Assembly (NCBI RefSeq): GCF_009831575.1 | Contig: NZ_WUUT01000003.1 | Location: 120,747-184,746 of the forward strand | DNA: 64,000 bases | Source: Halovenus carboxidivorans | Lineage (GTDB): Archaea; Halobacteriota; Halobacteria; Halobacteriales; Haloarculaceae | Reading direction: 5' to 3' | Shown here: piece by piece, positions 44,064 to 53,066 of the stretch | How the letters are laid out: the number at the start of each line of letters is the position of its first letter | Position numbering within the stretch: the first letter of the stretch is position 1 | Translations under genes and position numbers: made by a program | Notes under the pieces: model-generated | Database searches by the model: none | What the model was told of the DNA's origin: nothing | Seen by the model: the letters and a program-made list of their open reading frames with translations, nothing else

Positions 44064-45884
44064 CTACTGCAACGGGAGTTCGACGGAGACGCTCGTCCCC
44101 TGCCCGTCGACTCGGATGTCGATCCCGCCGCCAACGTAGTGGACGAGCCAGTACGCGAGCCACAGACCGAGGCCGGAGCCGTGCTGGAGCGGCCGTTCCG
44201 CGCCCTGTTCGAGCGCACGCCGTTCCTGCTCCGGGATCCCGGGGCCGTTATCGCTGATCGTCACGATCCCTTTTTGCTGGTCTGTCGTGAGCGAGATCAC
44301 CACGCGTGACTCCGGCCCGTCGGAGTGCTCTACGGCGTTTTCGATGAGTTCCTCGAGGGCGGGCCTGACTCTCCCGTCGACGGTAAGATCGGCCTGGGGG
44401 GCGATGTCCAGATCGAGTGTCGCGTCCGGATAGGACGACCGGAACTGCCCTGCTGTCTGCTTCAAGAAAGAGCCGAGGTCACAGTCCGTCTGTGGCTCTG
44501 CTGCCTCCGTGACAACCTGCCGGACGTGCCGAGCCTTCTCGCTGAGGTCCATCAGGGACTGGACGTGTTCCTGTATCGTCTCGGCCTGTGCACGCGCGGT
44601 CTCGTCTTCAAGTTCGGCCGCGAGCATGCTGGCGTTTCCCATGATGACGGTCCCCTTGTTGCGCAGATTGTGACGGAGAACGCGATGAAACACTTCCAGT
44701 TGTTGTTCTCTGAGCCGGCGGTCCGTTATCTCGTCTTGGATGCCGACGAAGCCATCGATGTCACCGTCGCTGTCTCTGATCGGGGCGATTGTCTGGAGGG
44801 CGACGAACCGCTCGCCGGATTTACGCTCGTTGACGATTTCGGTGTTCCAGACTCTCCCATCGAGTATCGTCTCCCAGAGACGGCTGTACAGCTCCTCGCC
44901 GTGCTCGCCGGATTTGAGAATGCGCGGCGTCAACCCGACAGCCTCCTCGGCGGAGTAGCCGGTAATCTCCTCGAAGGCGGGGTTGACGTACTCGATGACT
45001 CCTCGTTCGTCCGTGACGATGATCGCGTGGCCAGCCTGCTCGACAGCGTTTTTGAACTGACGGAGTTCGCGTTCGCGCTGCTTGCGCTCGGTCACGTCCT
45101 GAAACGACAGCAGCGACGCGGGCTCGCCTTCGTACTCGATGCGGGACGAACGCAGGTCGATGTGCTTTCGCTCTCCGCTCGGTGTCCGAACGGTGAGCTC
45201 GTGCTGTGTCGGCGATTCGCCGGACTCCGGCCGGTGCTCGCGACACCGTTCGAGGAGGCTGCTGTCGGCCTCGGAGAGAACCCTCTCAAGCGGCGAGTTA
45301 CGAAGCGTCTCCGCGCCCCGGTCGAGGATCTCGGTCAATCGCTCGTTGACGAACACGAGTTCCCCCGCTTGGACGACCGCGATTCCGTTGTCGCTCTGCT
45401 CGACGAGCGTCTGATACTTCTGGTGTTCGGCTTCGAGCTGTGCCGTCCGTTCGCGCAGATCCGCGATAAGTCTCTCTGTCTGCTCCCGTCGAGCGAGCAG
45501 GTTCTCGAGCGTCCGGAACAACGCCCGCTCTCTCACGGGTGCCCGGACGACATCGTCGACGAGTAGCGGGCGATCCCGGTCGGTCATATCCTGTAGATCG
45601 ACCGACACCGCGGTCTGTTCCCGCCGGACGAGGACGACCGGGCAGAAGATCGGCTCCACCGCTTGTTTGTGCGTTTCGAGCCCCTCCCGATACTCCGGAA
45701 AGATTGCCTCGTCGACGATGTATAGATCCGCCGCTCTGAGCTGATCGTCGGTCACCAGTGTGTGTCGCTGTTCGACGATCGATTCCATCGCAGCGCGGTT
45801 ACCCTCGTCAGCGAACAGGAGCTGGATCGTCGCCATATTACGTGACACCGCCGTTGCCAGTGTTTTCCCCTCGAGTACCGCCAT
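44064..45884 (-). CDS. PAS-domain sensor histidine kinase
   Basis: About 606 residues. The N-terminal 120 residues (ATIQLLFADEGNRAAMESIV, then LRAADLYIVDEAIFPEYREG) look like a receiver-type fold seen on haloarchaeal kinases. Two PAS domains follow, the second with VIVTDERGVIEYVNPAFEEI-like sequence and ITGYSAEEAVG. The H box is HRVLRHNLRNKGTV (His405), then N box ELIENAVEHSDG, G1 SDNGPGIPEQ and G2 GSGLGLWLAYWL. No membrane helix, so cytoplasmic sensing. Start is ATG 45884; 45902 or 45836 are alternatives. Last gene downstream of the KaiC-family gene, gap about 94 nt. Confidence 0.88.
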   Translation of the reverse strand: MAVLEGKTLATAVSRNMATIQLLFADEGNRAAMESIVEQRHTLVTDDQLRAADLYIVDEAIFPEYREGLETHKQAVEPIFCPVVLVRREQTAVSVDLQDMTDRDRPLLVDDVVRAPVRERALFRTLENLLARREQTERLIADLRERTAQLEAEHQKYQTLVEQSDNGIAVVQAGELVFVNERLTEILDRGAETLRNSPLERVLSEADSSLLERCREHRPESGESPTQHELTVRTPSGERKHIDLRSSRIEYEGEPASLLSFQDVTERKQRERELRQFKNAVEQAGHAIIVTDERGVIEYVNPAFEEITGYSAEEAVGLTPRILKSGEHGEELYSRLWETILDGRVWNTEIVNERKSGERFVALQTIAPIRDSDGDIDGFVGIQDEITDRRLREQQLEVFHRVLRHNLRNKGTVIMGNASMLAAELEDETARAQAETIQEHVQSLMDLSEKARHVRQVVTEAAEPQTDCDLGSFLKQTAGQFRSSYPDATLDLDIAPQADLTVDGRVRPALEELIENAVEHSDGPESRVVISLTTDQQKGIVTISDNGPGIPEQERRALEQGAERPLQHGSGLGLWLAYWLVHYVGGGIDIRVDGQGTSVSVELPLQ

Positions 45885-45977
45885 CGTGTGATATCGTGAC
45901 ACCGATACCCCAACCGCGTGTGTTGTGACTGTCTCGGTCCTGCGCCAACACCTGGAGGTCAGCCATGGTTTGTCCGA

Positions 45978-47450
45978 TCACCACGCTCTGTCCGTTCGGT
46001 CTGGAACGCCGTCGAGGATACCGTGCATCCCGGTCAGCGGTGCTCCGACCTCTAGGCCGTCGGCTGTGACTCGGAACTGCCGAGGCGTCGTCTCGAAGTC
46101 ACCGACACGCTTTTTCAACACGCCCACGACGCGTTCGAGTTCACCATCGAGTTCGATGTAGTTCTGAAAGACGATGTTATCGGCAACGTAGCTGACGTTC
46201 GTGCTGGTCGCCTGCGGGAGTCCAGTCACCTCGCTTTGCTGGTCGATCACGATCACCGACGTGTCGGTGTTCGTCAGGTGCTGTGTGAGGGCGTGGAGCC
46301 GACGACGGAGGTCGACCGTCGAAGCGCTCCCTTTGATCGCGGTTCTGTACCCGGAAACTCCGTCGATGACGACCAGTTCGGGCGACTGCCTCCGGACACG
46401 TGTCTGGACCTGTCGGGCGAACTCCTCGGCGGACAGCGTCAGCGGATCGACCTCGTCGACTGTTAGGGTCCCGTCTGCCTGAAGACCGGTGATGTCGATC
46501 CCGAACGTCTCTGCCCGGTATCTGAACGTCTCGAACGACTCCTCGAAGAGATATCCTACCGCCCCGTCGCCGCTGGTCGCTGCCGAGTGGAGAAACTCCG
46601 TGGCCATCGTCGTCTTTCCGGTGCCGGAGGGTCCGCTGATGATCGTGATCGTCCCGCGTTCGAGCCCCCCGCCGAGCAGCGTATCCAGGTTGTCGACGCC
46701 GGAGGGCAACTGTGTCGGCTCGAACGGGCGGGTGGATTGATCTGTCGAGAGCGCCGGATAGACTTCGGCACCGCCCTCACGGATTTCGAGCCCGTGGGTT
46801 CCGTCTCGCTGTCCGACACCGCGGTGTTTCGGCACACTGATTCGCCGGCCTGCCTCCTCCTCGTACGCGAGGCTCACCACACCGTCGCTGAGTGATCGCA
46901 ACTGGGTGTCCATCTGTCCGCTGGGGGTCTTCGTTGCGAGTACCGTCGTCCCGCGGCCTTTGAGAAAGCGCGCAAAGGAGATGATGCGCTTCCGGAACTG
47001 GTACTCGTTCGGTTCGACGTACTGAAACTGTGTGACGGGGTCGATGAGGACGCGGTCGGGATCTAGCTCTTCGATTGCGGTCCGTACGTCGGAGATGAGC
47101 GTGTCGTCGGCAACGTCCTGTGGGCGGACAACGTCATAGGAGCGTGAGCCGTTGAAAAACTCTGATTCCGGCCCGATGTCGAGAAACGACGCGTCAGAAA
47201 TATCGATCCCGAGCGCGGCCGCGTTCGCACACAGATCGGCCTTCGACTCCTCGCCGTGGATGAACAGGACCGTCTCGCCGGCGTCGAGACCCGCCTGCAG
47301 AAATTCCACGCCGAGGGTCGTCTTCCCGGTTCCAGGTGGACCGATGACGAGATAGAGGCGTCCGTCGATAAACCCACCGTTGAGGAGGGTGTCGAGACCC
47401 GACACCCCACTCGAAAGTTGCGTCAGTCGAGGGTTGTCTGTCATCGGCAT
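45978..47450 (-). CDS. KaiC-family two-domain RecA-like ATPase
   Basis: 490 residues with duplicated KaiC domains. CI: Walker A GPPGTGKTTLGVE (37-49), catalytic Glu pair in FIHGEESKAD, Walker B RVLIDPVTQF. CII: GPSGTGKTTMATE near 277, YLFEESFETFRYRAETFGID, Walker B LVVIDGVSGYR. Where cyanobacterial KaiC has the autophosphorylated Ser431-Thr432, this one has Ser420-Tyr421 (NVSYVADN), by alignment from memory. Start 47450 is supported by AGTATACATAG centred about 28 nt upstream. Sits between two histidine kinases, all on the same strand; a signalling or timing role is inference. Confidence 0.88.
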   Translation of the reverse strand: MPMTDNPRLTQLSSGVSGLDTLLNGGFIDGRLYLVIGPPGTGKTTLGVEFLQAGLDAGETVLFIHGEESKADLCANAAALGIDISDASFLDIGPESEFFNGSRSYDVVRPQDVADDTLISDVRTAIEELDPDRVLIDPVTQFQYVEPNEYQFRKRIISFARFLKGRGTTVLATKTPSGQMDTQLRSLSDGVVSLAYEEEAGRRISVPKHRGVGQRDGTHGLEIREGGAEVYPALSTDQSTRPFEPTQLPSGVDNLDTLLGGGLERGTITIISGPSGTGKTTMATEFLHSAATSGDGAVGYLFEESFETFRYRAETFGIDITGLQADGTLTVDEVDPLTLSAEEFARQVQTRVRRQSPELVVIDGVSGYRTAIKGSASTVDLRRRLHALTQHLTNTDTSVIVIDQQSEVTGLPQATSTNVSYVADNIVFQNYIELDGELERVVGVLKKRVGDFETTPRQFRVTADGLEVGAPLTGMHGILDGVPDRTDRAW

Positions 47451-47583
47451 GGGTTCAGATGAGCAGAGCTATGTATACTGTGTCGGTTCCCACGACGGTG
47501 AGAGTCCGTCCGAACGGCGGTCGTCACGGGGTACGAACAGATCGGCGGTCGACTCGGAGGGGGGCCTCTTTCTGAGGAGACAC

Positions 47584-49377
47584 TCACTGGTTCACGGACT
47601 GGGATTCACTGCACCGAATCTCGAAACGAGCACCCCCGTCGGCGCCGTCGGTGATCTCGATCGCCCAGTCGTGTGCTTCGACGATTTGACTGACGATCGT
47701 CAGGCCGAATCCCGTCCCGTCTTTCGAGGTAGTGAACCCGGAGGTGAGGACATCGTCACGGACAGCAGGCGGAATCCCGGGGCCGTCGTCCTCGACGTAG
47801 AACCCGTCGTCGAGCGCACCGACGCGGACGGTCGCGTCGGGGCCAGCGTGTTCACGAGCGTTTCGGAACAGGTTCGCAAACAGCTCCTGCACCCGTGACC
47901 GGTCCATCTCGAGCGTCCGGTCGCTGTCGACAGCGAGTGTCATCACCTGCGTATCGACGGTCTCCCACGCCGCCCGGGCGACGGCTTCGAGAGAGGCCTG
48001 TTCGGCGTCGAGAACGCTTTTGCCCTGTTTGGCGAGTGCCAGCAGTTCGTCGATCAGCGCCTCCATACGGTCGATCGCCTCCTGCATACGCGCGTGGGCC
48101 TGGCTCGGATCGTCGGCAGTACGGGCAACGTCGAGGTTGGCGTCCATGATGTTGAGCGGGTTGCGCAGATCGTGTGCGACCGTCCGCCCGAAGTTCTCTA
48201 GGCGGTCGTTCTGGCGACGAAGCTCTCGTTGCTGTTCTTTGAGTTCGGTGATGTCGCGGTTGATCGCGACGAAGCCGGTGATCTCCCCGTCGTCGGTGAG
48301 CGGCGCGATGGTCTGATCGATGACGTACTGTCTGCCGTCCTTGCGCTCGTTGACGATTTCGCCCGTCCATACCTCGCCGTCGAGGATCGTCTCCCAGAGG
48401 GTCCGGTAAAACTCCCGGTCGTGTTCGCCGGATTTGAGCATCGCTGGCGTGTTGCCGAGTGCCTCCTCCCGGTCGTAGCCGGTCATCTCCTCGAAGGCGG
48501 GGTTGACGTATTCGATCGTCGCGTCGACATCGGTCACTAACACGCCGTGACCCGCCTGTTCGACAGCCTTCCGAAACGTCTGTAGATCGCGCTCGCGCTC
48601 CTTCCGTTCGGTGATATCCTGGATCGTCCCGACGTGATACTCCTCGCCGTCGATGGTGACGTGTGTCGTGACCGTATCGACCGGAAACGCCTCGCCGGTG
48701 TCGAGGCGACGGTTGAGCGTCTCCCGACGGCGGATCTCTCCGTCCTCGAACGAATCCCAGTACTCGTCGAATCTGTTGGCGTCGAGTTCGGGATTGACGA
48801 GCGTGATCGAATCCCCTCGCAGGCTCTCGGGGGTTGCCCCGAGCATGCCGGCGTAGGTGGGATTGGTGTACGTGATCGTGCCGTCGCTGTCGTAGGCGGC
48901 GATCCCGGTGCCGATCTGTTCGACCGCGCGCTCGAAAAACATCCGCCGACGCTGACGCGTCTTCTGCTCGGTGATCTCCCGGTTGATCGCGACGAAGCCG
49001 GTGACCTCGCCGTTTTCGGTGACCGGCGAGATCGTCTGGTCGATGACGTATCGCTCGCCGTTTTTCCGCTCGTTGATGACTTCCCCCTGCCAGACCTCGC
49101 CGTCGAGGATCGTCTCCCAGAGTTGGCTGTAAAACTCCTCGTCGTGTTCGCCGGATTTGAGGATCGCGGGCGTCGATCCAACGAGCTCTGCGCGGTCGTA
49201 CCCCGAGATCTCCTCCATCGTCGGATTGGCGTACGTGATAACGCCGTCGGCGTCGGTCACGAGCATCGCGTGCCCGGCGTTTTCGATCGCCGAGTAGATG
49301 TCCGTCGTCGCGACGCTGTCAGCGGTCGTCTGGAGATCCTGTGCGGTCCGGTCGGTCTGGTTCGTGTTTGCTGTCAT
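47584..49377 (-). CDS. Multi-PAS sensor histidine kinase
   Basis: 597 residues, three PAS domains then kinase. PAS1 and PAS3 are close copies (each with SGEHDxEFY, LWETILDGEVW and the FVAINR end); PAS2 starts FERAVEQIGTGIAAYDSDG. H box VAHDLRNPLNIMDAN (His402), N box ELFANLFRNAREHAG, G1 EDDGPGIPPA, G2 TSKDGTGFGLTI. No membrane segment. Start ATG 49377 (MTANTNQTDR); a TATATAAC-like box lies only 5 nt upstream, which is too close to serve it, so its promoter is probably further up. Upstream of the KaiC-family gene by 133 nt. Confidence 0.9.
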   Translation of the reverse strand: MTANTNQTDRTAQDLQTTADSVATTDIYSAIENAGHAMLVTDADGVITYANPTMEEISGYDRAELVGSTPAILKSGEHDEEFYSQLWETILDGEVWQGEVINERKNGERYVIDQTISPVTENGEVTGFVAINREITEQKTRQRRRMFFERAVEQIGTGIAAYDSDGTITYTNPTYAGMLGATPESLRGDSITLVNPELDANRFDEYWDSFEDGEIRRRETLNRRLDTGEAFPVDTVTTHVTIDGEEYHVGTIQDITERKERERDLQTFRKAVEQAGHGVLVTDVDATIEYVNPAFEEMTGYDREEALGNTPAMLKSGEHDREFYRTLWETILDGEVWTGEIVNERKDGRQYVIDQTIAPLTDDGEITGFVAINRDITELKEQQRELRRQNDRLENFGRTVAHDLRNPLNIMDANLDVARTADDPSQAHARMQEAIDRMEALIDELLALAKQGKSVLDAEQASLEAVARAAWETVDTQVMTLAVDSDRTLEMDRSRVQELFANLFRNAREHAGPDATVRVGALDDGFYVEDDGPGIPPAVRDDVLTSGFTTSKDGTGFGLTIVSQIVEAHDWAIEITDGADGGARFEIRCSESQSVNQ

Positions 49378-49778
49378 CTGTATATAACGACATGGTTCGT
49401 GTGTCGGCCGAGCAACGGCTCTCGTCTCACTGGCGCTGGCTCGACTGTGATGTGAGTGTCTCCCGTCACGGCTTCGTCGAGTCCGCGCCGCCTCCTTCCA
49501 GAACGTGCCACGCCCACCCCGGACCGGTTGCGTATCACCCCCCAACCGGTCTCCGATGTTCGGATACCGTACGCGCCCCCGCCGGGCGACGCTCGGTCCG
49601 GGACGGTCGTGGTCTGCATATCCACTCTTACCATAATTCGATACATAAACACGGGGATAGAATCCCTGCACACTGAAAACGGCGAGTGGACTTTTCCGTC
49701 CCACTTCAGGTGGCCCTCTGCAGAACGAGCCACGACACGGCCGTCAATGGGACACCGACACCGGTAGTATACCGGCGC
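49378..49778. other. Intergenic region between kinase and glycosyltransferase genes
   Basis: 401 bases without a convincing gene. An AT-rich part at 49625-49652 could hold the kinase promoter on the minus strand. A small inverted repeat GGGAT-AGA-ATCCC (49654-49666) is next to it. Nothing else recognised. Confidence 0.4.
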
Positions 49779-50852
49779 TCAGTCCAGTTCCACTTCCTCG
49801 ACGCGCCCGTCCCGCAACCCCTCGTAGAGCGTTTCGAGCTGGTCGATCGTCCGGTCGACGCTGTACTGCTCGACCGCCCCCCTCGTATCTCGGTCCGTCC
49901 GGAGACACTCCTCGACGGCCTGTGTCGCCGCCTCGACGTTGCCGGGTTCGTACCGGCGGCCGTTGTTGACGCCGATGGTCCTGTCGAACGGCGGGGCGTC
50001 GGCGGCGACGACCGGCGTGCCGCAGGCGTTGGCTTCGAGGGTCGACAGCCCCAGCGTGTCCGCCGTCGAGGCGGTGATGAACACGTCGATCGAGGAGTAG
50101 AAGATCGGGAGTTCCTCCCGGGGGAGAAAGTCCCGGAGGGTGACGTTGTCGGGTTTGTTCGCCCGCAGTGCCTCCCGACGCGGCCCCTCGCCGACGATGA
50201 CGAACTGGTACTCGGGAAGCTCCCGGGCGACCTCTAACACCTCGGCGAGGTTCTTCTCGCTGCTGAGTCGACCGCTGTAGCCGATTACTGTCTCGTCTTC
50301 GTACCACCGCTGTTCGGTCGGCTGGAAGAACTCCATGTTGACGCCGACGGGCAACTGGACGTGATCGACGTCGCGGTTGATCCGGCTCGTCGAGGCCGTC
50401 ACCACGTCGAATAGCTGCATATACTTGCTCTCGATAGCCGGGTATCGCTTCTGGAGGGCGCTCGCAAGCCGCTCCCAGGGCAGTCCCTGGTGGAAGTACT
50501 CCTCGATGGGCGTGTGGTGGGTGTAGACGAGGGGAACGTCGTACTTCTGTGCGTACCGCAGGCCGAGCCAGCCGACCGGCCCGGGGCCGTGGCAGTGGAC
50601 AAGATCGAGATCCGGAAGCGTCGACGGCCGCCGGTAGGTCGGGGCGCGATACCCCGGATAGAACGGATTGGGCAGCGACGGGACCGGGTGTTCGCCCTCG
50701 CCGGGTTCGTAGTCGCCGTCCGGATAGATGATGTCGGTCTCGTGACCGCGTTCGCTGAGCCGGTCACACCACAACTGCAGCGTGTAGGTCACGCCGTCGA
50801 TTTCCGGGAAGTAGCTGTCCGTGAAGAAGCCGACCCGCATTCCGTCCGTCAT
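49779..50852 (-). CDS. Glycosyltransferase family 4
   Basis: 357 residues, GT-B fold. The N-terminal acceptor domain starts MRVGFFTDSYFPEIDGVTYT; the donor side contains VIGYSGRLSSEKNLAEVLEV, VGEGPRREALRAN and the E-x7-E region TADTLGLSTLEANACGTPVV. LVYTHHTPIEEYFHQGLPW is typical of lipid-glycosylating GT4 enzymes (glucosyl-diacylglycerol synthase type), so the acceptor might be a lipid. ATG at 50852 overlaps the stop of the upstream GT gene (ATGA); ATG 50840 is possible. End of a three-gene minus-strand operon. Confidence 0.88.
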   Translation of the reverse strand: MTDGMRVGFFTDSYFPEIDGVTYTLQLWCDRLSERGHETDIIYPDGDYEPGEGEHPVPSLPNPFYPGYRAPTYRRPSTLPDLDLVHCHGPGPVGWLGLRYAQKYDVPLVYTHHTPIEEYFHQGLPWERLASALQKRYPAIESKYMQLFDVVTASTSRINRDVDHVQLPVGVNMEFFQPTEQRWYEDETVIGYSGRLSSEKNLAEVLEVARELPEYQFVIVGEGPRREALRANKPDNVTLRDFLPREELPIFYSSIDVFITASTADTLGLSTLEANACGTPVVAADAPPFDRTIGVNNGRRYEPGNVEAATQAVEECLRTDRDTRGAVEQYSVDRTIDQLETLYEGLRDGRVEEVELD

Positions 50853-51823
50853 CGTCCACACACCTCCTCGTACAGTCGCTCGTACTCCTCGGCGACCGCG
50901 TCGAGATGGTACGGCTCGCTTCGCTCCCGTGCGGTCTCCCCGAGACGCGCCCGCTCGTCGGCGTCCCGTAACTGCCGGATCGCGTCGACGAATCCGGCGT
51001 CCCCGTCGACTTTGATCGCGTCCTCGCCGTCGGTCAACCACGAGAACGTCTCGATGTCGCGAACGACCGGCGGCTTGCCTGCCGCCATCGCTTCGAGCAG
51101 CGCGATGCCCTCGTTTTCCTCGTGGGTCGGGAAGAAGAAGATATCTCCGGCGGCGTAGGCCCCCCGAATGTCGTCGACGAAGCCGGTGAAGGTACAGTTC
51201 TGTGGGGAGTCGTCGATCAGCCGCTTCGTCGACCGACCTTTCAGTTCCCTGTCCAGCGGGCCGAACCACGCGAAGTCGATCTCCGGAAGCTTTCGGGCCG
51301 TCTCGACGAACGTCTCTAGCCCCTTTCGCTTGATCACGTGACCGACCAGAAAGACCACCGGCGGCGAGAGGTCGTACCGCCGTAGATACTCCTCGCGCAG
51401 GTCCTCGAAGCCCGCCAGTTTCTCCGTGTCGACGCCGTTGGTGATGACTCGCGTCGGTGTGTCGGTGTAGCTGTCGATCACTCCCTGGTTGTACTCCGAG
51501 GGGCAGACGAGCGCGTCCGCGAGGCCGTATGCGCGTTTCAGATACGGCCGCAGCGGGTACGACAGCGCGTTCGTAAACCGGAAGCTCTCTCCGAAGTCCT
51601 CGGCGGTCACGTGGGTGTGTGCGACGACTGGACAGTCCGCGCGACTGGCGTAGTAGACCGACCGCGGCCCCATCACGTTGCAGTGCAACACGTCGGCGTC
51701 GAGTACGGGCTCGGTCGTGTACGCGATTCCGCGCTTTTCGAGCATCTTGCGCTGGTGGGCGACGGACTCGCTGATGCCGCCCGTCACGCGGTCCTCGAAC
51801 TCGAAGTAGTGGCTTACGAACAT
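50849..51823 (-). CDS. Glycosyltransferase family 4
   Basis: 324 residues, GT-B. VSHYFEFEDRVTGGISESVA opens the acceptor domain; AHTHVTAEDFGESF and LVCPSEYNQGVIDSY follow. Donor motifs are FLVGHVIKRKGLETFVETAR, FTGFVDDIRGAYAAGDIFFF and PTHEENEGIALLEAMAAGKP, with the conserved E-x7-E. The donor sugar is unknown. Translationally coupled to the next GT4 gene and 21 nt downstream of the phosphatase-like gene. Confidence 0.88.
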   Translation of the reverse strand: MFVSHYFEFEDRVTGGISESVAHQRKMLEKRGIAYTTEPVLDADVLHCNVMGPRSVYYASRADCPVVAHTHVTAEDFGESFRFTNALSYPLRPYLKRAYGLADALVCPSEYNQGVIDSYTDTPTRVITNGVDTEKLAGFEDLREEYLRRYDLSPPVVFLVGHVIKRKGLETFVETARKLPEIDFAWFGPLDRELKGRSTKRLIDDSPQNCTFTGFVDDIRGAYAAGDIFFFPTHEENEGIALLEAMAAGKPPVVRDIETFSWLTDGEDAIKVDGDAGFVDAIRQLRDADERARLGETARERSEPYHLDAVAEEYERLYEEVCGR

Positions 51824-51844
51824 GGCGAACTGATTACCGGCAGA

Positions 51845-52702
51845 TCACGCAACGCCGTCGACCTCCAGCCACGGCACCTCGATCAGCGGCGGAATGTGGG
51901 TCTCGATGTGATGCTCCCAGACGCCCTGTTCACCGAAGGCCTCCCCGTGGTCCGCGGTGACGACGATATCGCCGTCGAGGTCGTCGATCAGGTCGACGAT
52001 CTCTTCGAGCGCGATCCGGAGGTTCTGCTCGTGGTACTCCATCGCGGTCTGTCGGGTGCCGCCGCGGACGAGTTCGACCGGGTCCATCTCCAGCCACAGG
52101 CCGGCCTTCTGCGCGAGCGAACTGCCCTCTAAGGACTGTTCGAGTTTCGGTCGCACGGTGTCGCCGATCTTCGAGACGACGCCCCCGTCGCCGTCGGACT
52201 CGGCCTGGCGGTTGATCCCCTCTTTGATCTGGCCGAGTTTGCCGCCCTGGCCGCGGCTGAGATACGGCGCGTGTGGCTGCATGTAATGGAGGACGGTCCG
52301 CTCGGCCTCCTCGACTGCGTCCTGGTGGTTCTCGAATCCCTCGGTCATGTTCTCGGGGGGGACGGTCCCCAACTCGTCGTCCCAGCCCTCCCGCCAGATG
52401 TCGATGACGTTCGAGATGTGGTCGGTCGCAGTCCAGTCGTAATCGCAACTGGCGCCCCACTTCAGTTCCGAGAGCGGGATGCCGAGGCTGTTGATAAACG
52501 GATTTCCGGAGAAGTACGCGATATCGTGGCTCCCGGTGAAAGTGCGGTACGCCCACTCCGGCGTCGAGGAGCCGATACTCTCCCGTCGTTCGAGCGAGCC
52601 GTCGAGGTACTCGTCGTACACCGACTCGAACACGTCGTAGCGACACGAGTCGAGGACCAGACAGTAGTCCCACTCGGATTCGAGAAACTGCTGGGATCGC
52701 AT
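51845..52702 (-). CDS. Alkaline-phosphatase-superfamily (sulfatase-like) protein
   Basis: 285 residues. The nucleophile region is YCLVLDSCRYDVFESVYDEY and the metal-binding end DIVVTADHGEAFGEQGVWEH followed by HHIETHIPPLIEVPW. The Cys in LDSCRYD is not in the CxPxR context needed for formylglycine, so it is not a classical sulfatase. Such proteins in archaeal glycan clusters may transfer or remove phosphate or similar groups from glycans. No signal peptide. First gene of the operon with two GT4 genes. Confidence 0.78.
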   Translation of the reverse strand: MRSQQFLESEWDYCLVLDSCRYDVFESVYDEYLDGSLERRESIGSSTPEWAYRTFTGSHDIAYFSGNPFINSLGIPLSELKWGASCDYDWTATDHISNVIDIWREGWDDELGTVPPENMTEGFENHQDAVEEAERTVLHYMQPHAPYLSRGQGGKLGQIKEGINRQAESDGDGGVVSKIGDTVRPKLEQSLEGSSLAQKAGLWLEMDPVELVRGGTRQTAMEYHEQNLRIALEEIVDLIDDLDGDIVVTADHGEAFGEQGVWEHHIETHIPPLIEVPWLEVDGVA

Positions 52703-52756
52703 TCTATTGTTCTACCCAATCAGGCCGGTAATGGTATTTCTAACGGTTCACGCTTG

Positions 52757-52948
52757 ATGGGGGAACAACCGCTGTACCGACCGAATGACGCCGGCTCTGG
52801 CCACCTCCGGCCGTTGCGCCTCGTCTCTCGCCCCTCTTGTCACCCGGTCTACAGCACGTCGGAGCGTGACACCGAGATCGCCGGAGCCGCCTGTGAACAC
52901 TTGCCGCACATCGAGGCCGAGATGCCGGGAGATCTCGAATCCCTGTAG
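52757..52948 (+). CDS. Possible small protein, function unknown
   Basis: 63 residues starting MGEQPLYRPNDAGSGHLRPL and containing PSCHPVY and GAACEHLPHIEAEM, i.e. Cys and His in a possible metal-binding arrangement. GGTATTTCTA about 27 nt upstream could be a leaderless promoter box. Basic and acidic composition is mixed and no family is recognised, so it could be chance. The rest of the 364-nt gap (52703-53066) holds no other gene that I can see. Confidence 0.4.
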   Translation: MGEQPLYRPNDAGSGHLRPLRLVSRPSCHPVYSTSERDTEIAGAACEHLPHIEAEMPGDLESL

Positions 52949-53066
52949 CTGCCCGCTGACAGTCGGGATTCCGGGAGATGACGGATACGTCCACGGGACT
53001 TGTTCGGCGACAGAGACGCTGCAAAAAGATCGAACAGTTGAAGACAGTTACAGTGGGAATAGGGGT

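Noticed and set aside
51845..52702. Classical sulfatase assignment
   Set aside because: The Cys is in LDSCRYD, not in CxPxR, so no formylglycine is expected.
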